Below, one piece after another: positions 45,244-58,140 of a DNA stretch of 64,000 nucleotides (positions are counted from its first letter, which is position 1; each line of letters begins with the position of its first letter). This DNA is from Trematomus loennbergii (lineage: Eukaryota > Chordata > Actinopteri > Perciformes > Nototheniidae). The DNA is taken from NCBI GenBank assembly GCA_012861695.1, contig JAAOOA010000033.1, positions 17,275,934 through 17,339,933 of the forward strand. The letters are read 5' to 3'. The position numbers were made by a program, and so were the translations under genes. A model generated the notes under the pieces. The model was not told where the DNA came from. It searched no databases and worked only from the letters and a program-made list of their open reading frames with translations.

Positions 45244-48200
45244 GTAAGACGAGGCTGGTAAAGAGAGATACACCAAACAATTATTCCCGGGGGCAGTTTT
45301 AGTGGAAAAGTAGCTGTAGCATTACTAGCTTTAATATAGCAGAACGTGACAAACTCGCTTGACTATTTGAGCAAACTTAATGTTAACTTACCCTTGGTTA
45401 GTACGCCGTAGTTAACTTTACATTAAGTAAAAAAACAGCTGTCGTTGTGTGCTTTACAGTAGCGTTCATGCAGCATTTCTTACATTTTAACTGTTGTTTT
45501 ATGATGTAGTTTAATATTTGGCCTGTGGGAGGCTGCTGGTACACACTTCTGTCACTGTACACTAGTTTAGGCTTACACACCTGAATAAACAGGGCTTTTC
45601 TCACAGCAAACACTAACGGGAAAGTACAGGTGTGTTCCTCTGTAATGACTTCCAAATGTATGTGTTCACTTCAAGGGTTCAAACCTATTTAATTGCAGAC
45701 ATTGGCTTGTTAGAAATCTCAGTTGGTTCTACTAATATTAACAAAGGTCCTGTTCTGTTTGTGTGTCCCAATAAGTCATGACCTGAAAAAGAAGCAGCTA
45801 AGTGGAATTTAACCATCATATATTCTATAAGTTATAACTAGAGGTCTATCTTGCATGTTTGCTTATTGGGACGCTTAAATGAACATAATGCCATCATTTA
45901 TGCCCTTATTTACTGTAAAAAAAAAAAGAGGCTTATCATAAACAACATGATGACACTGTCTAAATCAACACAACAAACATTTTCGTTTCATCACATTCCT
46001 AAATTGTCACGCAACATTACCGTTTCTTAACACAAGTTGCATACAGTTGCCCTCGAAGTGTTTTTGTCGCCACACAACATAAAATATGGGAAGGTTATGC
46101 CAAAACAAACCCACAACAAGGTTTTGTGTATATTGTCCATAAAGGATTATGTCCTACCAAGGCGTAAATCACAACTGCTATGCCTCATTGGGCTTTTGTT
46201 ACCATTATTCAGTGGGTTTGGTCCATTTATTAGACAAACTGAACCACTGAAACTTTGGCTTTATGAAGAGTTGGTTTATCTGTATACTGAAGTCAGGCCC
46301 AGAGACTCAACAGTAATGCAGGTTTGAAAAGTTAAGCCGCAGCCGTTTTACAAGACTCAATGCCATTTCAGCAGTTGTTTTCACCCGTATTTTCTGAAAA
46401 AGTCAGTCGACTCCAACCCATAACTGTCTGGCCTCTACATTGTTGTATCACTAGGAGTGGTAAACACATATACTAACAAGTAGCATTACCACAATGTAAA
46501 AATATGATGTAGTCTTAAGGTTCTGTTCTGTGTTGTGTATTTTAATATCGAATCTTTACCTTACACTGCAGGAAAATTGTGAATTTATGAATGTCTTCAA
46601 AACTGATTCCACCTACTAGATAAATAAGTATAATTTAAGTTGTATCACTCTTCAATCTGTCAATTTCTTTTAGTATACATGATCACACATTTTAAAATAT
46701 GTTTTCATTTTTCTTTCTTTTGCAGTACCTGATGACCTGCTTATTGCGTAAGTATCAATTTTATCATTCCCATTATTATCAATTAACTTCCATCACAGAT
46801 GTGAACCACAAAGCCTACAATCACTAACATCGTTTTGCAGGTTTTTTTCCTCATTTCTCACGGCAGTCATCTTTCCTCATCAGAGTAATGATCTAAGTTA
46901 AGTGCAGAAGCCACACTGCGGAGGATGAGAGGTGTTTTTTTACTGTCTGGGTTTGCCAAAGTGATGTAACACTGAGACACAATGCCATGATGCTGCTTTG
47001 TGTCTTCACAGAGAAATGTTCCTGGCTTTCATAGTTGTTCAGTTAGTGAGAGAGAAGGTTGCTCACTGTCTGGGTCAACACGGCCACATCCTGTATGTCG
47101 GGAAGCTTTGGTTTAGGGGCTCTTCATCATTCTCTGGTCACACAGGCAGACATAATCCTATTTTTATATTTGTCTCCTGGTTTGTCTCATATCTGCCTCA
47201 TGAGAAAGATATGAAGAAAAAACAACAATATTTGTTTCATTCATTTCAGAAAGAGGGTGAAAATAGGTGCTGTGAAGAATGAATAATTGTAAAATAGATT
47301 TAAAAAATGTACAAAAAAGCTTCAGTTTGGTTTAGTTTCAAGCTAAATCATTTTGTTTTCTTCCATCTCTAGCATGGACTTTAAATAATCTGTTATGGTG
47401 TTTGTCTTCTACGATAAATGAGCAAGTGCTTCACCTTAGATTCACAATTGTGAGAAGATTCGACAGTGATACAGGGTAGAAGTGATTGTTAAAGAGGCAG
47501 GTTCTGGTTCTTCTACTAACTGCCTGAAGCTAAAACATGCTTATTTAATTAGGAGCTCCACCGCAGGCCCTCACACTCACACACGATGCAATGTTCACAA
47601 AACAATTTCAAACTCCTACTCAGCAGTTTCTGTATTTATGCCATGTCAAATATCTGTCTGTGTTTCTTCCTCGTTCTTTCAGGCTGAAGTTTGTTTTCGG
47701 GCCGTGTGCGCTGCAAGCTCTGGACCTTGTTGACCAGCACTCAGTCACCTGTCTGTCATCTCCCAGTGGACGCAAAGCTTTCCAGGTCCGTGATGCTTCT
47801 GTTAAATCTGGAGCTTTTCAAACTGTACTTGCAGTTTATATACTACACATCAAATGGTTTGCATCCTTACAATAAATCATCACCATAATATATAAGTCGT
47901 TCCAACCTTAGTCACAAATTCAATGTGAGCAGGATTATATGAATCCCTTTGAATGAAACCAATGGAATAATCAGGATTGAATGCCCTATCTGTAAAGACA
48001 ATGTGAACTCTGTCAAACCCACTTGAGCAGCTGATCTTTTAGTTTGAACCTTTTGATTCATGGTTTCATAAAAAAAACAAAAACAAGTCCCATCAGTCAG
48101 TTATCTTCCTTCAATTCATGTGTTCAACCTGTGGCACATCCATTAGTCAAGTCCCTGCATGCCTCACACAAACACACACTACACTACTGTGTGCTAATTG

Positions 48201-51200
48201 AAGCTCATTTAGCATGTGACACTTTATAATTGTATAATAGAAGCACTCAGGGGTGGATATTAATAGTGAAGAAAAGGTTTTGCGGTCTTGTATTGCCAGA
48301 TATATCATGATATGACATCGAGAACATTTAGATTTCCCTCCCTGATAGTAAATCCCCAGGGTACGATTTTTCACCCTCTCCTCAAAGTTAAAAGAGAAGA
48401 GGCAGCCCACTGAGGTTGTGGTCATTGGGACCCACATTTCCTGTAAACTCCTTCAGGCCCCTGCAAAAACAGATTTATAAAAGGAACTGTAGCTCAATGC
48501 AGCTAAAAAAAGACATGTTCTGTTCTTTTGGGACAGACAATTGTGGGCGTTTTTACTGTTTTATTTAGTCTAATTTCCTTAAGGTCTGTCTGACAATAGT
48601 GGTCAAGCAGCATATACTGGAAAGGCAATTGTCCATTATTATTCTGTTCTGGAAAATATTTTTCCCTTCCAAACTTATCTTGATCTGTGGTCTTATGTTT
48701 TATGGTTGTGGCTCTGGTTTCTCTGAGAACAAATCCAGAACAAGTTGGTTTCTGAAGCGTTTTATACTATTTTGGTACTCAACCAACAAGCAACTTTCAC
48801 AGTAGAAATATGTAATACTGTATAGATACGTGTGTCAGATTTTCCAAATATGATTGGCGCTTTATGATGTTTAGATTGTGAACAGTTAGGTCTGTGATTT
48901 GCTGTGTATAAACTGAGGTTTTAATGAATTGATTGAAAGTTAACTTGCTGCAACACTTCAGTTTCAACATGACTCACACATACAGAGACAGACCGCCATT
49001 CACACACAGCTGTAGGTATATTTTAGTCTGTACAAAATCAATGTAAACAAATCAGTTTGAAAACAACACATAGTGGTCTTACGATGGGTTTTGTGCTGCA
49101 CTATCTCTCAGCCTGGCGCAGTGTCTTTGAGCAGTTGTCAGCCAACTGTTCTTAACTAATTAAGGTTTGTTTGCTTTGGTATTTGAATGCATTAAACAAA
49201 CTATATATATATATATAATATCTGTTGTCACCTTTGTCAACTGGAGGATTTTGCTAAGCTGTTTTTTTCTTGTTTAGCTCTTTATGCTAAGCTGAACTTG
49301 CTGCTAGCTATAGCTTCATATTCACTGTACAGACATAATTCAAATGTATCTTATTATCTAAATAGAGTGATTAAGGGGCTTCTTCTAAAAAGTCAAATAA
49401 TTGTAACGCGTAACAGAACCTCCCTTTAAATAATCCACTTTATTACAATCATTTGTTGTTTTGAAGTGCAAACTTTAAATGCTTAAGTCTTACACGACCA
49501 AGCATTGTTGACTTTAATTAGAGAGTAAATAGTCAGGTTGCATTTTTTAAGTACTCAGAATTCCAAGTGAAACATTCCTGATGCTTTGCCATCGTCATGT
49601 AGGAACAGGCTTTTGTTTTGGGATTGCCAGCGTCACCTCATGACTTAATTGGGAAGTTTTACAACATCAACAGCATGCTAATATATCACATAACGTTCTC
49701 CTTTCTCTTTGTTATAACTCTTGCTGGTTTATTTTGGTGGCATTAGCAGTAGTGAGTGTTGCTCCTGTGATGATGGCAGGTCTGTTTAATGTTTGAAACG
49801 TTAGTGATGCATTAAGTGAGACCATGGTTTACATAGTGTCTGTTCGAATGCTGTCTCTAAGCCATGACAATAATATTTAGCTTTCCCCGCTCTCTGACTC
49901 TCAGATTAATCTTGACAGTGGGTGCTCCAGAAAGCAGCTGCTGGAAAACAACCAAGCATGCCAACCAGAACATGGCTGGCATGGCATGAAATGTAACTTA
50001 AGATAATCACAGACTTTAAAAAAAATGGAAGATCGGTGAAGATGCACCTCTGATGATCAGGCTGCATGTTTCCCCTCAAGTTGAATAATATTTGGAGAGC
50101 ATCATGTGAAAGGAGACGGTTTTTAATCCTCTCCAAGAGAATGAAAGCAGTGACGTCAGTTCCTGAAGCAGTTGCTCATTTAAAAATAGAGCCCCACAGT
50201 CATTAGTCATACACTGTCTGTGTGACGTGTGCAGGATGAGAGGGCAGATTTCTCTCATCAGATCATAAAAGGTCATTTTTATCGGGCCCTAATATGCTCA
50301 TATTAGGTTCATATTTGTGTTTAGTGCTTCTACTGTGACATGTCTCCATGCTTTGTCTGAAACCAGAGCCCAGTCTGCTCTGATTGGTTAGCTGGCCGGC
50401 TCTGTTGTGATTGGTCAACCGCTAAAAGATGTCCCGCCCCTGATAAGTACACTGCGTTGAAGTGCTATCCAATTTACATGCAAAAAAACCTACATAACAC
50501 ACTACAGGAAAGGGAAAACTCCCAAAACATTTGTGGAATAAACTATATTCATAGACAATATTGAGTTCACTGGAAGTGTTGTGACTTGTGTGCCAATTTG
50601 GCAATGTGAGAGATATCTTGAAACATTGGATAAATCAAAAAGATATGTTGTCCAGGCTCCTACTTCTTCAAAAGAAAATAATATTTAAAGAAAGAATGGC
50701 ATTTAACCAATGGGATATTTTAACCATATCTCATTCTTAACATTCATTATCCTTTCACGTGTTATGGTTTGCTTTTAGTAAACAGAAGTAGTGAGTAATG
50801 TATGCCCAACAATATTAAAACTCCAGCTGTATGGACACCAACATTGTGTGAATAGTGTGTTTTGTTTTATACACAACTAAATATTGAGGTTGCTGTTGAG
50901 GACAGTATGGTGGTGCCAACATTAATTGATTAAGTTGTTGATTGTAATTTTTTTCATTGATTTATAGATCAAAGTTAAAAAAGCCAAATATTTGCAAACA
51001 TCTTGATCAAATTTGATAAATTAGCTATTTTCAATAGAGTTGTACGTTAAATATCTGTTTTGGACTGTCTGTTGATCAAAACAAGACCTTTTTTAGAAAA
51101 GCACTATTGGATGAGCCTGTTTTTTCTGACATAAGATATTCTATTAAGATATTCACAAATGTTCCCGATAATAGAAATTCGGCTAATGTTCCCATCCTTA

Positions 51201-54200
51201 TATATGAATGAAGAGAACTTTTCAGCACCCTATATTTTGTTTGAAATCGTTGAGTCTCTGTTCCTGATCTTGTTTGTCTGTGGCAAACAGCAGAAATAAC
51301 TTGATAAGGTGATGAGAGGGGAAGTAAGGATGCAGTACTAATGCAAATGCCTGATTTTAAGATGTGGCAGTACTTCAATACACCTTCTCCAGGGGCATTA
51401 CGTTTCCAAACCATAGTCCTGTGACAGGAACGTAAAACACACTTTATGTGGAAGGCTTTTTAGCACTGGAGGTAGTTCATCAGCACTCCCATGAGAGACA
51501 GGCAATTCTTGAAGCACTTACTGTATTAGTCATCCCAGTCTTTATACAGTGTGCTGGAGAACAGATGCAATGGGTGTGAGTCTTAATGGCTTCCCAGAGC
51601 TTTACACTTCCCTGAAGCCTTCTTAGTGGTGTGGAACCAGGGGACAGAGCACCAGGACTTTGGACCGCCCTCTGTCTGCTGCCGACTCTCCCAAAAAGTA
51701 TTCCTGTGTGAGCCAGCATTTCAGAGCTTTGCCGAGGCTTTAACTGTTCCTTCCGCAGCGACTGTCTGAATGGCTGATCTGGATGTATAGTGTCGTTTTG
51801 AGGGAGACCTGGATACCTGCCAGGCAGTGAAAGCCTTCAGTTTGCGGTGTGAGCTGCAGCAGAGCCACATAATCTATGATGAAAGCTTACAACAAAAAGG
51901 CCCAGAGTGTGAGCTGGTTTTCAATAAACCTGGCTCTTTGGAGCAGTAGAGGTCCTTGGCTCGGTCTCCACAGTCGTACTGTTTCCATCCTCATCCTGCA
52001 GTGCATGAAGCTTTATTCATCCGCACTGAGGTGCTTTAAGCCCATGCATTTGTCTCTCTTTATGTCTTATTTATAATTAAGTGTCACGTTGAAGACGTTT
52101 TTTGCTTTCGTAGGTCACAGGGAAAGGTGATTTATCCGAGCTCTGGAGAATAATGGAGCCAGCTTTGTCATCTTGGGAGGCATTAGTTATTGTGCAGTGT
52201 CAAGCTAATCCACAGACTTAATGTCCTCATGTGTCATGTGCATCAGGACGAGACTTAGATCACTGTCTATGGCTGGGAGTGAACTACGTACGGCTTGTTT
52301 AAAAATGCATAGTTTCTATCTTGTTTCCTCAACATACCTAATGTGAAATGATGTTGATGGTGGAAGCAACCTCAACCGGCTTTCTGTCACTTTTATGAAA
52401 CATTAAAAATGAGAGTCCACTCAAAATGATCAGGTTAAAAATCTGGTTTTCTGCATTAATATCTTAAATGTTATTAATACACATACTTATTGTTGTTATA
52501 TGTTGTCATAGAATGTGCACTTCTTTTGTTTGTACTAATATTTATTTTTAAAATATTTGTATGTTATACTTAAAAGGCAAGTGTTATGCAATCTAAATTA
52601 CCCTCAGGGAATAAAGTATGAAGTATGTCTTACCATAACTGTAGTTGGGATATTTGAGATATTCCATCCGAATCAGTTTATGTGACGTGATAGCTTACAG
52701 CTGTGGTGTAGAAGACACTTATATCCCAGTAAAATACCATGACTTCTTACATAATGTGTGAACAGGGTTCGTCTGCAGATGACATCATCTCTAGTTTCAT
52801 CTCTCTGCAGAAGACTTCATAGAGATCTTGAAATGATCGGAAATTACAACAAAAAACTTTGACATTTGGCATTACTCTGATACAGTTAGTTGATTTAAAA
52901 ATAGCATGATATAAAATGTTTTCTTTAAATTCGAGATGTGTAAACTAATAATAATAAATTATATTTTATAGCGCTTTTCTCGGACTCAAAGACGCTTTAC
53001 AGTGTGAGGGAGGGTAGACAAACAAGGACAGGCAAAAACAAACAAAAACAACAAAACAACTGGGTTTGATCCAGCAGTCATGGTTAAGGTTGTGGAGAGA
53101 GATAGAGGAGAAATGGCTGACTCCTTTCATGTCTCGACTAGCTGAGAGACATTTGGTATGCAGGAATGATCTTGTTTTTCTTCATGCCTTTACTGTCTCC
53201 ACTGCTCCTCAGCGGCCACACGCACGGCCAATAAAAACAGCAAATTGTGATCCTAATCGGTGAATCTCCTCCATCATAAATAACCCGCCCACGTTTGTCT
53301 CTGTCAATGATCTTTCAAATAAGGCCAATACAAGCATTGCCATATATTTACATTTGTTTTGCATTAATCTGTTGCAGGTGATAGGAGGATCGGGGCGTTT
53401 GTACACATGCTTTGTGTCCTGTCACTACTGCCCGTGCCCGGCCTTTGCTTACACCGTGCTGCGCAGAAATGAGGGCCCGCTGGTGAGTGTCCCACAGTGT
53501 TACACAGAGGCTCAACACTTTAGAGAATAAGGCTGGCAAGTTTAGCTTAAGGCCCGGACACACCAGCCCGATTTTTGGAGTCAGAGGCCGTCAGAGGCCG
53601 TCAGAGGCAGTCGGGCATTCGCGGCGCCCTACTCAGGTTGGTGTGTCCCGCACCGTCGTCTCTTTACGGCACCTTTTCACACCTCCCGACTTTCTCTGAC
53701 CTCCCGCGGCCGATTCAACATGTTGAATCGGCCGCGGGAGGTCAGAGAAAGTCTGGACAAGCAATCACTCTGATTGGCTGTTCACACTACTGCTGGTAAG
53801 GACAGTTATTGCCACTCGTCGACTGAAGTATTTGCGGTGTGTTCGTAGGCGGGCGGCGGAGGCGGGCGGCGTAGCCGACGCAGGCGACGTAGCTGACGTA
53901 AAAGTCGGGAAAAGTCGGGACACCAACCTGAGACCAAAGAACGCGTACCGAAGGCGTCCTGACTTTTACGTCAGCTACGTCGCCTGCGTCGGCTACGCCG
54001 CCCGCCTACGGGCGACTTTCTCTGACCTCCCGCGGCTCCTCAACATGTTGAATCTGCCGCGGAAGGTGTGAAAAGGTGCCGTAAAGAGACGACGGTGCGG
54101 GACACACCAACCTGAGTAGGGCGCCGCGAATGCCCGACTGCCTCTGACGGCCTCTGACTCCCAAAATCGGGTTGGTGTGTAGCCAGCTTAATGAGAATTT

Positions 54201-57200
54201 TCTTTTCTTTATGCATATTTGATCAGATTCTGATTGAAATCATTTTGCTACTTTCAGGTGTGGGTTGTTTATTTTTTTCAAAAAGGTATTGCAAAAAGGC
54301 ATAGCCTACGTTTGTTTTTTTAAAGTAGGGAGGATAAAATAAGTTAAGGTAATAAAGAATAAAAGTTTCCCTGCTATTCGAAAAATATTTCACCTTTTCT
54401 TAATATTTCAGACACTACAACATAGAAATGCTATTTAATTGGTTATTTTTTAATAAACTAACCCTAACTACTTTTATGATTCTACATGATAGATTACATG
54501 TTTTAAAAGACTGAGACCGGCCTCCCCTCTTGGAAAAATGTGCCATATTTTATGTTTAAATATAACATGCATGCAAATTAGTCGCTTTTCGGCGCCTCCC
54601 GCTTTTTTAACGCTGATTCGGGTGACCTGTGTAATTCGTGGAGAACCGACTCACGGACTGACAGCCAACTTCTCTCTTCAAAAAATGTTTAAGAAATCTA
54701 GACCGCAAAATAATTAAACAAGCGAGTCCCTGTTTTTCCTGGCCAAGGACAGGTTTCTTGAACACAACACGAGCGTAACGTGTCATCACGTGGTGTAGTG
54801 CTGACGGAGAGCACCGGAACGCCGCTCCAGCACAAATATTGCAGTACCCATAAGGAGCCGTACACATGCCGCAGTTTTTGCGTGGCTGTGTATTTAGTTG
54901 TAAGCCCAGTGGCGATCTGTTGTTATTAGCATCTGGTTAGCTAGCTATGCTAACGAATATAAAGAGCTTTTTCTATGACCAGGTCAGGTGGAAGAGAGCT
55001 CTCTCCTGACAGACTGAGAGGCTCAAATAACCTCAGCTCAGTGAGGTTAAGGCACACCTTGATATGATCATTATAGTTATAAAAAAACAAGAGACTAAAT
55101 TAAAAACAGGTATAAAATACTATGACAGTAACAAAAAAGTTGTTAAAAATAACAAGAGTACAGTTTGAAAGGGGAGTGATTTGTAAAATATCCATAAAGA
55201 AAAATAAAATCTGCTTACAGGTCTGTTTCATATGGGTGTTGAGAGATGTATCCATAGATCTCCTAATTTTGCTCTCAAAGTGCACCAGATTGATGCTTTT
55301 AACTTCAACATTTAAAAAAGAATCTTCCCGGGGGAGCGTTAGGCCCCCCCCCCCTTAAATCATGTTCACATGGATAGGATACTAAATACATTTGCACACA
55401 TCTTGTGTCCATATCTTTCTGTTTTGGTGATCATGTCACAACCGTGCACATGCATACGCGAGTCATGTTAAGATATCTGGATTAAGAGGTTACTTTTTCT
55501 TTGCACAGCATGAAAGGAAGGCGAAATTCAATAATTTGTACGGCCCTCGGAGGATGTTGTAAAAATTGAAATGGCCCTTGAGAGGAAAAAGGTTCCCCAC
55601 CCCTGCTGTAAATAATAATAAAAACCCTTTATTTAGAACTTAACATCTCTGTCTCCTATTGATCTGAGTATTATAAAGAATAGCCAGTAATTGAAGCATT
55701 ATATCACAGGCCTTTGTCAGATGGTATATTACGCTGTTTTGTTTCTGCTTCTAATAGTTCTCTCTTTTTTCACCATACGTGTGTTTGCATCCCTGATTCA
55801 AGCTCTTTAGAGAGACCTTAAAAATAGAGATTAACAAATAAACTTGCTTTTTTAGTTTTAGAGTAGTGCCTTCAGATAAACCCTTCACCTTTATTCGGCC
55901 TGTGCTGGGAAACGCAGGTCCCCAGAATAACCCTGCAATAACTCTTTCTCCCATCTGCAATAACTCTCTCTCCCATTTGCAATATCCACTTCAAACAAGG
56001 CCAAATGGGTTATAAACTTTAAAAAATATATTTAGCTCATAACTTTTTTTTTAACCCACGTGTGACACACACGCTTAACACATAGAGGCACGTACACAAT
56101 GTTCTGCATATGCTAACTCTATATGTACACCAACCAACAGAAGTACACATCCGCTATACATTGTTAGTACAGCAGCATATTTACTCTCTGCGACATTTCA
56201 CAGCCATTGTGTCTTGTCAATCATGCGTGTATCCTGGAGAAAACTGCAGCCCAGGCAAAAGTGTAAAAAAGCACCCGTTGAAATATGTGTAACAGATGTA
56301 ATGTGGTCAGGTTATGTTCTGGTCAGCGAGGGGTGTCTTTATCTGACCGGCTGTTGCTTTAAATACTGCGTCAAGCATCAGGATAAGTTTATTCCCTGGA
56401 GGATGCTGCTAAAATCAGTGTGAGAAACAGAGACCATGGAGACCCCATGAGTTCATCTCTGAAATCATTCCCCATGAAAACAGACTGAACTATTCACTGC
56501 CTCATCAAACTCTCCTGCAACTTTTAAATCTAGGTAGATGGAGTTGTTTTGTGATGTTGCATGTGTGGGGAGCAAGATAAGGCTCATGGTGGATCAGATT
56601 TTCAAGAGGAGAGCAGTATCATTTTCAGGATCATATCTGTATTTTGTGCCTCTACTGTGACATGTTTAAATGCTTTAATGTTCAAAAAGGTTGTTACCTT
56701 TCTCATACTGCCTGTGCTGCAGCACCTCGTTTCACCCTCTGTCTGAAACCAGAGCCCAGTCTGCTCTGATTGGTTAGCTGGCCTGCTCTGTTATGATTGG
56801 TCAGCAGCTTAGACATGATTCGCCCCTTAGCCTGTACAATGTGTAGGAGCGCTTGCCAATAGAAGCCAGAGTGTTACATTGTGATGTCACTATGTTCAGA
56901 AGAAAACAAATGAGTACAATGGAGGCGTTTCAGGCTGGGGGGGAGTGAGAGAAACTGCCTCTGGAGGGAACTTTGGGATTTGAGCCTTTGCAGACCGTTT
57001 ACATGCACAGAAACCGATATAACACACTACATGAAAGGGATCCCAACAAGGCGTCCTGCAAATCCAAAGTTAAAACCTTATAAAGCTCAAGAGAAGAGAC
57101 ATTCTCTCAACAGTCCTCCCCCGCTGGAGCCATCCTGTTACTTCAGGGGCACTGTAACTTCCAACAATGCTGGATAAGGCAAAACATGGTCCATACGGCT

Positions 57201-57860
57201 CTGACAAGTAGGTCAGAGGTCAGATAAAGGAGCCCCCCCCTCCACAGCAGACTGATACACAGAGTCTACAGGAGAAGGTAGTAAACAGACCTCTGTCCTT
57301 TCCACCACCCTCTGCCTCATTGCTTATGTAGGAACACTAATCCACAGGCATGTTAGTGTGGAGGAAATCTCATTTAAAATGCATGGATAGGCTGAAGGTG
57401 GACATAAGTCAATGATTAACATGTTGATAGTAATGAGAGGAGTGACACATGTTCACTGACTCGTGCACACGGATGTCGAACTGCAGGGCTTTGTGTCATT
57501 TAGCTACAAGAGTTACGTCTAATTTAACACACACCGTTAGGAAAAGAATACACTCATAATAATCAATGTGATATAAATATTAGATATACTCCTTGCAGTT
57601 GTAGCTAATAACTTGTGTTGAGGTTTAATCAGTGGGGACATTTCCAGCAGCAGCTCCTCTCTAGTCTGACTTGAAATTACCAAAGCGCCATTCTTCACCG
57701 CTGTGCCATTTATCACACTGATGTCCAATGACTGCTCTTTTGTCCTCAGTGTAAACACATCCTGGCTGTGTACCTGTGTCAGGCCATGGCTGTGACTCAG
57801 CAGGAGAGCGTGTCTGATCCGCAGATGTCCGCACTGCTGAGTGGGACAGCCCCTCTGTGA
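45162..57860 (+). CDS. zswim7: Zinc finger SWIM domain protein 7 (SWS1), five exons
   Basis: Zswim7 is the partner of SWSAP1 in the Shu-like complex that stabilises RAD51 filaments during homologous recombination, acting in the nucleus. The exons 45162-45243, 46726-46747, 47683-47785, 53378-53482 and 57750-57860 add to 423 nt, giving 140 residues plus stop, the same length as human ZSWIM7. Conserved segments are IPDDLLIALKFVFGPCALQA, LDLVDQHSVTCLSSPSGRK and the SWIM motif CHYCPCPAFAYTVL..CKH; the CxC lies in exon 4 and the CxH at the start of exon 5. All phases agree, with no frame breaks. It starts at the first ATG of an MKM pair; the second ATG two codons on is an equally possible start. 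Confidence 0.96.
45244..46725 (+). other. zswim7: zswim7 intron 1
   Basis: Ordinary AT-rich intron; nothing recognised. The open frames at 45398 (-) and 46037 (+) have no exon signals. Confidence 0.6.
46726..46747 (+). CDS. zswim7: zswim7 exon 2 (22-nt micro-exon)
   Basis: Only 22 nt, coding IPDDLLI. Acceptor ttttgcag|tacct, donor attgc|gtaagt. It matches human IPDEYLLSL and its phase is needed to join the neighbouring exons. Confidence 0.9.
46748..47682 (+). other. zswim7: zswim7 intron 2
   Basis: No repeat or exon recognised. Confidence 0.6.
47683..47785 (+). CDS. zswim7: zswim7 exon 3
   Basis: It reads ALKFVFGPCALQALDLVDQH then SVTCLSSPSGRKAFQ, close to human LKFLFGSSATQALDLVDRQS. Acceptor ctttcag|gctga, donor cag|gtccgt, a weaker donor than its neighbours. 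Confidence 0.95.
50270..50535 (+). repeat. Dispersed repeat, copy A of three in this window
   Basis: Shares the phrases gtctgaaaccagagcccagt and ctgctctgattggttagctg, plus tttacatgca..cacactaca, with the copies at 56600-57180 and (inverted) 62840-63048. Likely a non-autonomous transposon of the percomorph type; boundaries approximate. Confidence 0.75.
52945..53030 (+). repeat. Short dispersed teleost repeat fragment
   Basis: The phrase tatagcgcttttctcggactc, then aaagacgctttacagt, is typical of a widespread fish repeat 3' end. Fragment only. Confidence 0.4.
53378..53482 (+). CDS. zswim7: zswim7 exon 4 (CxC half of SWIM motif)
   Basis: It reads VIGGSGRLYTCFVSCHYCPC then PAFAYTVLRRNEGPL. Cys-x-Cys of the zinc-binding SWIM motif is CPC. 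Acceptor gttgcag|gtgata, donor ctg|gtgagt. Confidence 0.96.
53547..54191. mobile_element. 645-bp foldback element with long palindromes, flanked by TTAA
   Basis: It is a nested inverted repeat: the left arm from cggacacaccagcccgattt to ggcaccttttcacacc is mirrored at the right. It contains a 66-bp perfect palindrome (53688-53753, no loop) and a 47-bp perfect inverted repeat (53860-53906 with 53961-54007). TTAA borders both ends (53547-53550, 54188-54191), as for piggyBac-like insertions. No transposase; the open frames inside are by-products. Confidence 0.88.
54480..55605. mobile_element. hAT-like element fragment (left end not identified)
   Basis: The right end aaaaaggttccccacccctg is a characteristic hAT terminus. 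The interior around 54838-54920 matches the element at 26464 (attgcagtacccataaggag, then cccagtggcgatctg). No matching left terminus was found, so it is truncated or nested and its start is approximate. Confidence 0.6.
56600..57180 (+). repeat. Dispersed repeat, copy B of three
   Basis: Longest copy: ctactgtgacatgtttaaat, tttctcatactgcctgtgct, gtctgaaaccagagcccagt and ctgctctgattggttagctg, ending near ttccaacaatgctggataag. It lies in the last zswim7 intron. Confidence 0.75.
57750..57860 (+). CDS. zswim7: zswim7 exon 5 (CxH half of SWIM motif, stop)
   Basis: It opens CKHILAVYLCQAMAVTQQES; CKH completes the SWIM motif. The stop tga is at 57858-57860. Acceptor cctcag|tgtaaa. Confidence 0.95.
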   Translation, partial: CKHILAVYLCQAMAVTQQESVSDPQMSALLSGTAPL

Positions 57861-58134
57861 CCCCCAGGTATGTTCAGTACTACCCCTAAAGAAAGAGAGC
57901 CGATGTTCTCAACCTACACTTTGGGTCTCTGCAGAGGATCGGAGGACGGGAACACAACTGCAGTTTATACACTTTAATTTCTCTCTCTGTAAGACACCAG
58001 ATATTTCATTTTTTTTTAAAGAGTTTCTTCATCTGTTTCTCTGGAAACTACATTTTTTGTGAATATGTACAGCTACATTTTTTTTTAAAACCTGAAAAAT
58101 GTAATTTGTAAATATAAATCGTATACATTTTAGT

Positions 58135-58140
58135 AATAAA
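58135..58140 (+). promoter_or_regulatory. zswim7: Probable polyadenylation signal of zswim7
   Basis: AATAAA about 275 nt after the stop codon. Confidence 0.6.

Larger units (their letters stand above)
47786..53377 (+). other. zswim7: zswim7 intron 3 (5.6 kb)
   Basis: No exon found. It holds repeat copy A (50270-50535), a short repeat fragment at 52945-53030 and a region slightly richer in GC around 51480-52260. Confidence 0.6.

Noticed and set aside
53575..54071. Open frames within the foldback element
   Set aside because: They arise from the symmetric repeat structure and carry no domain.
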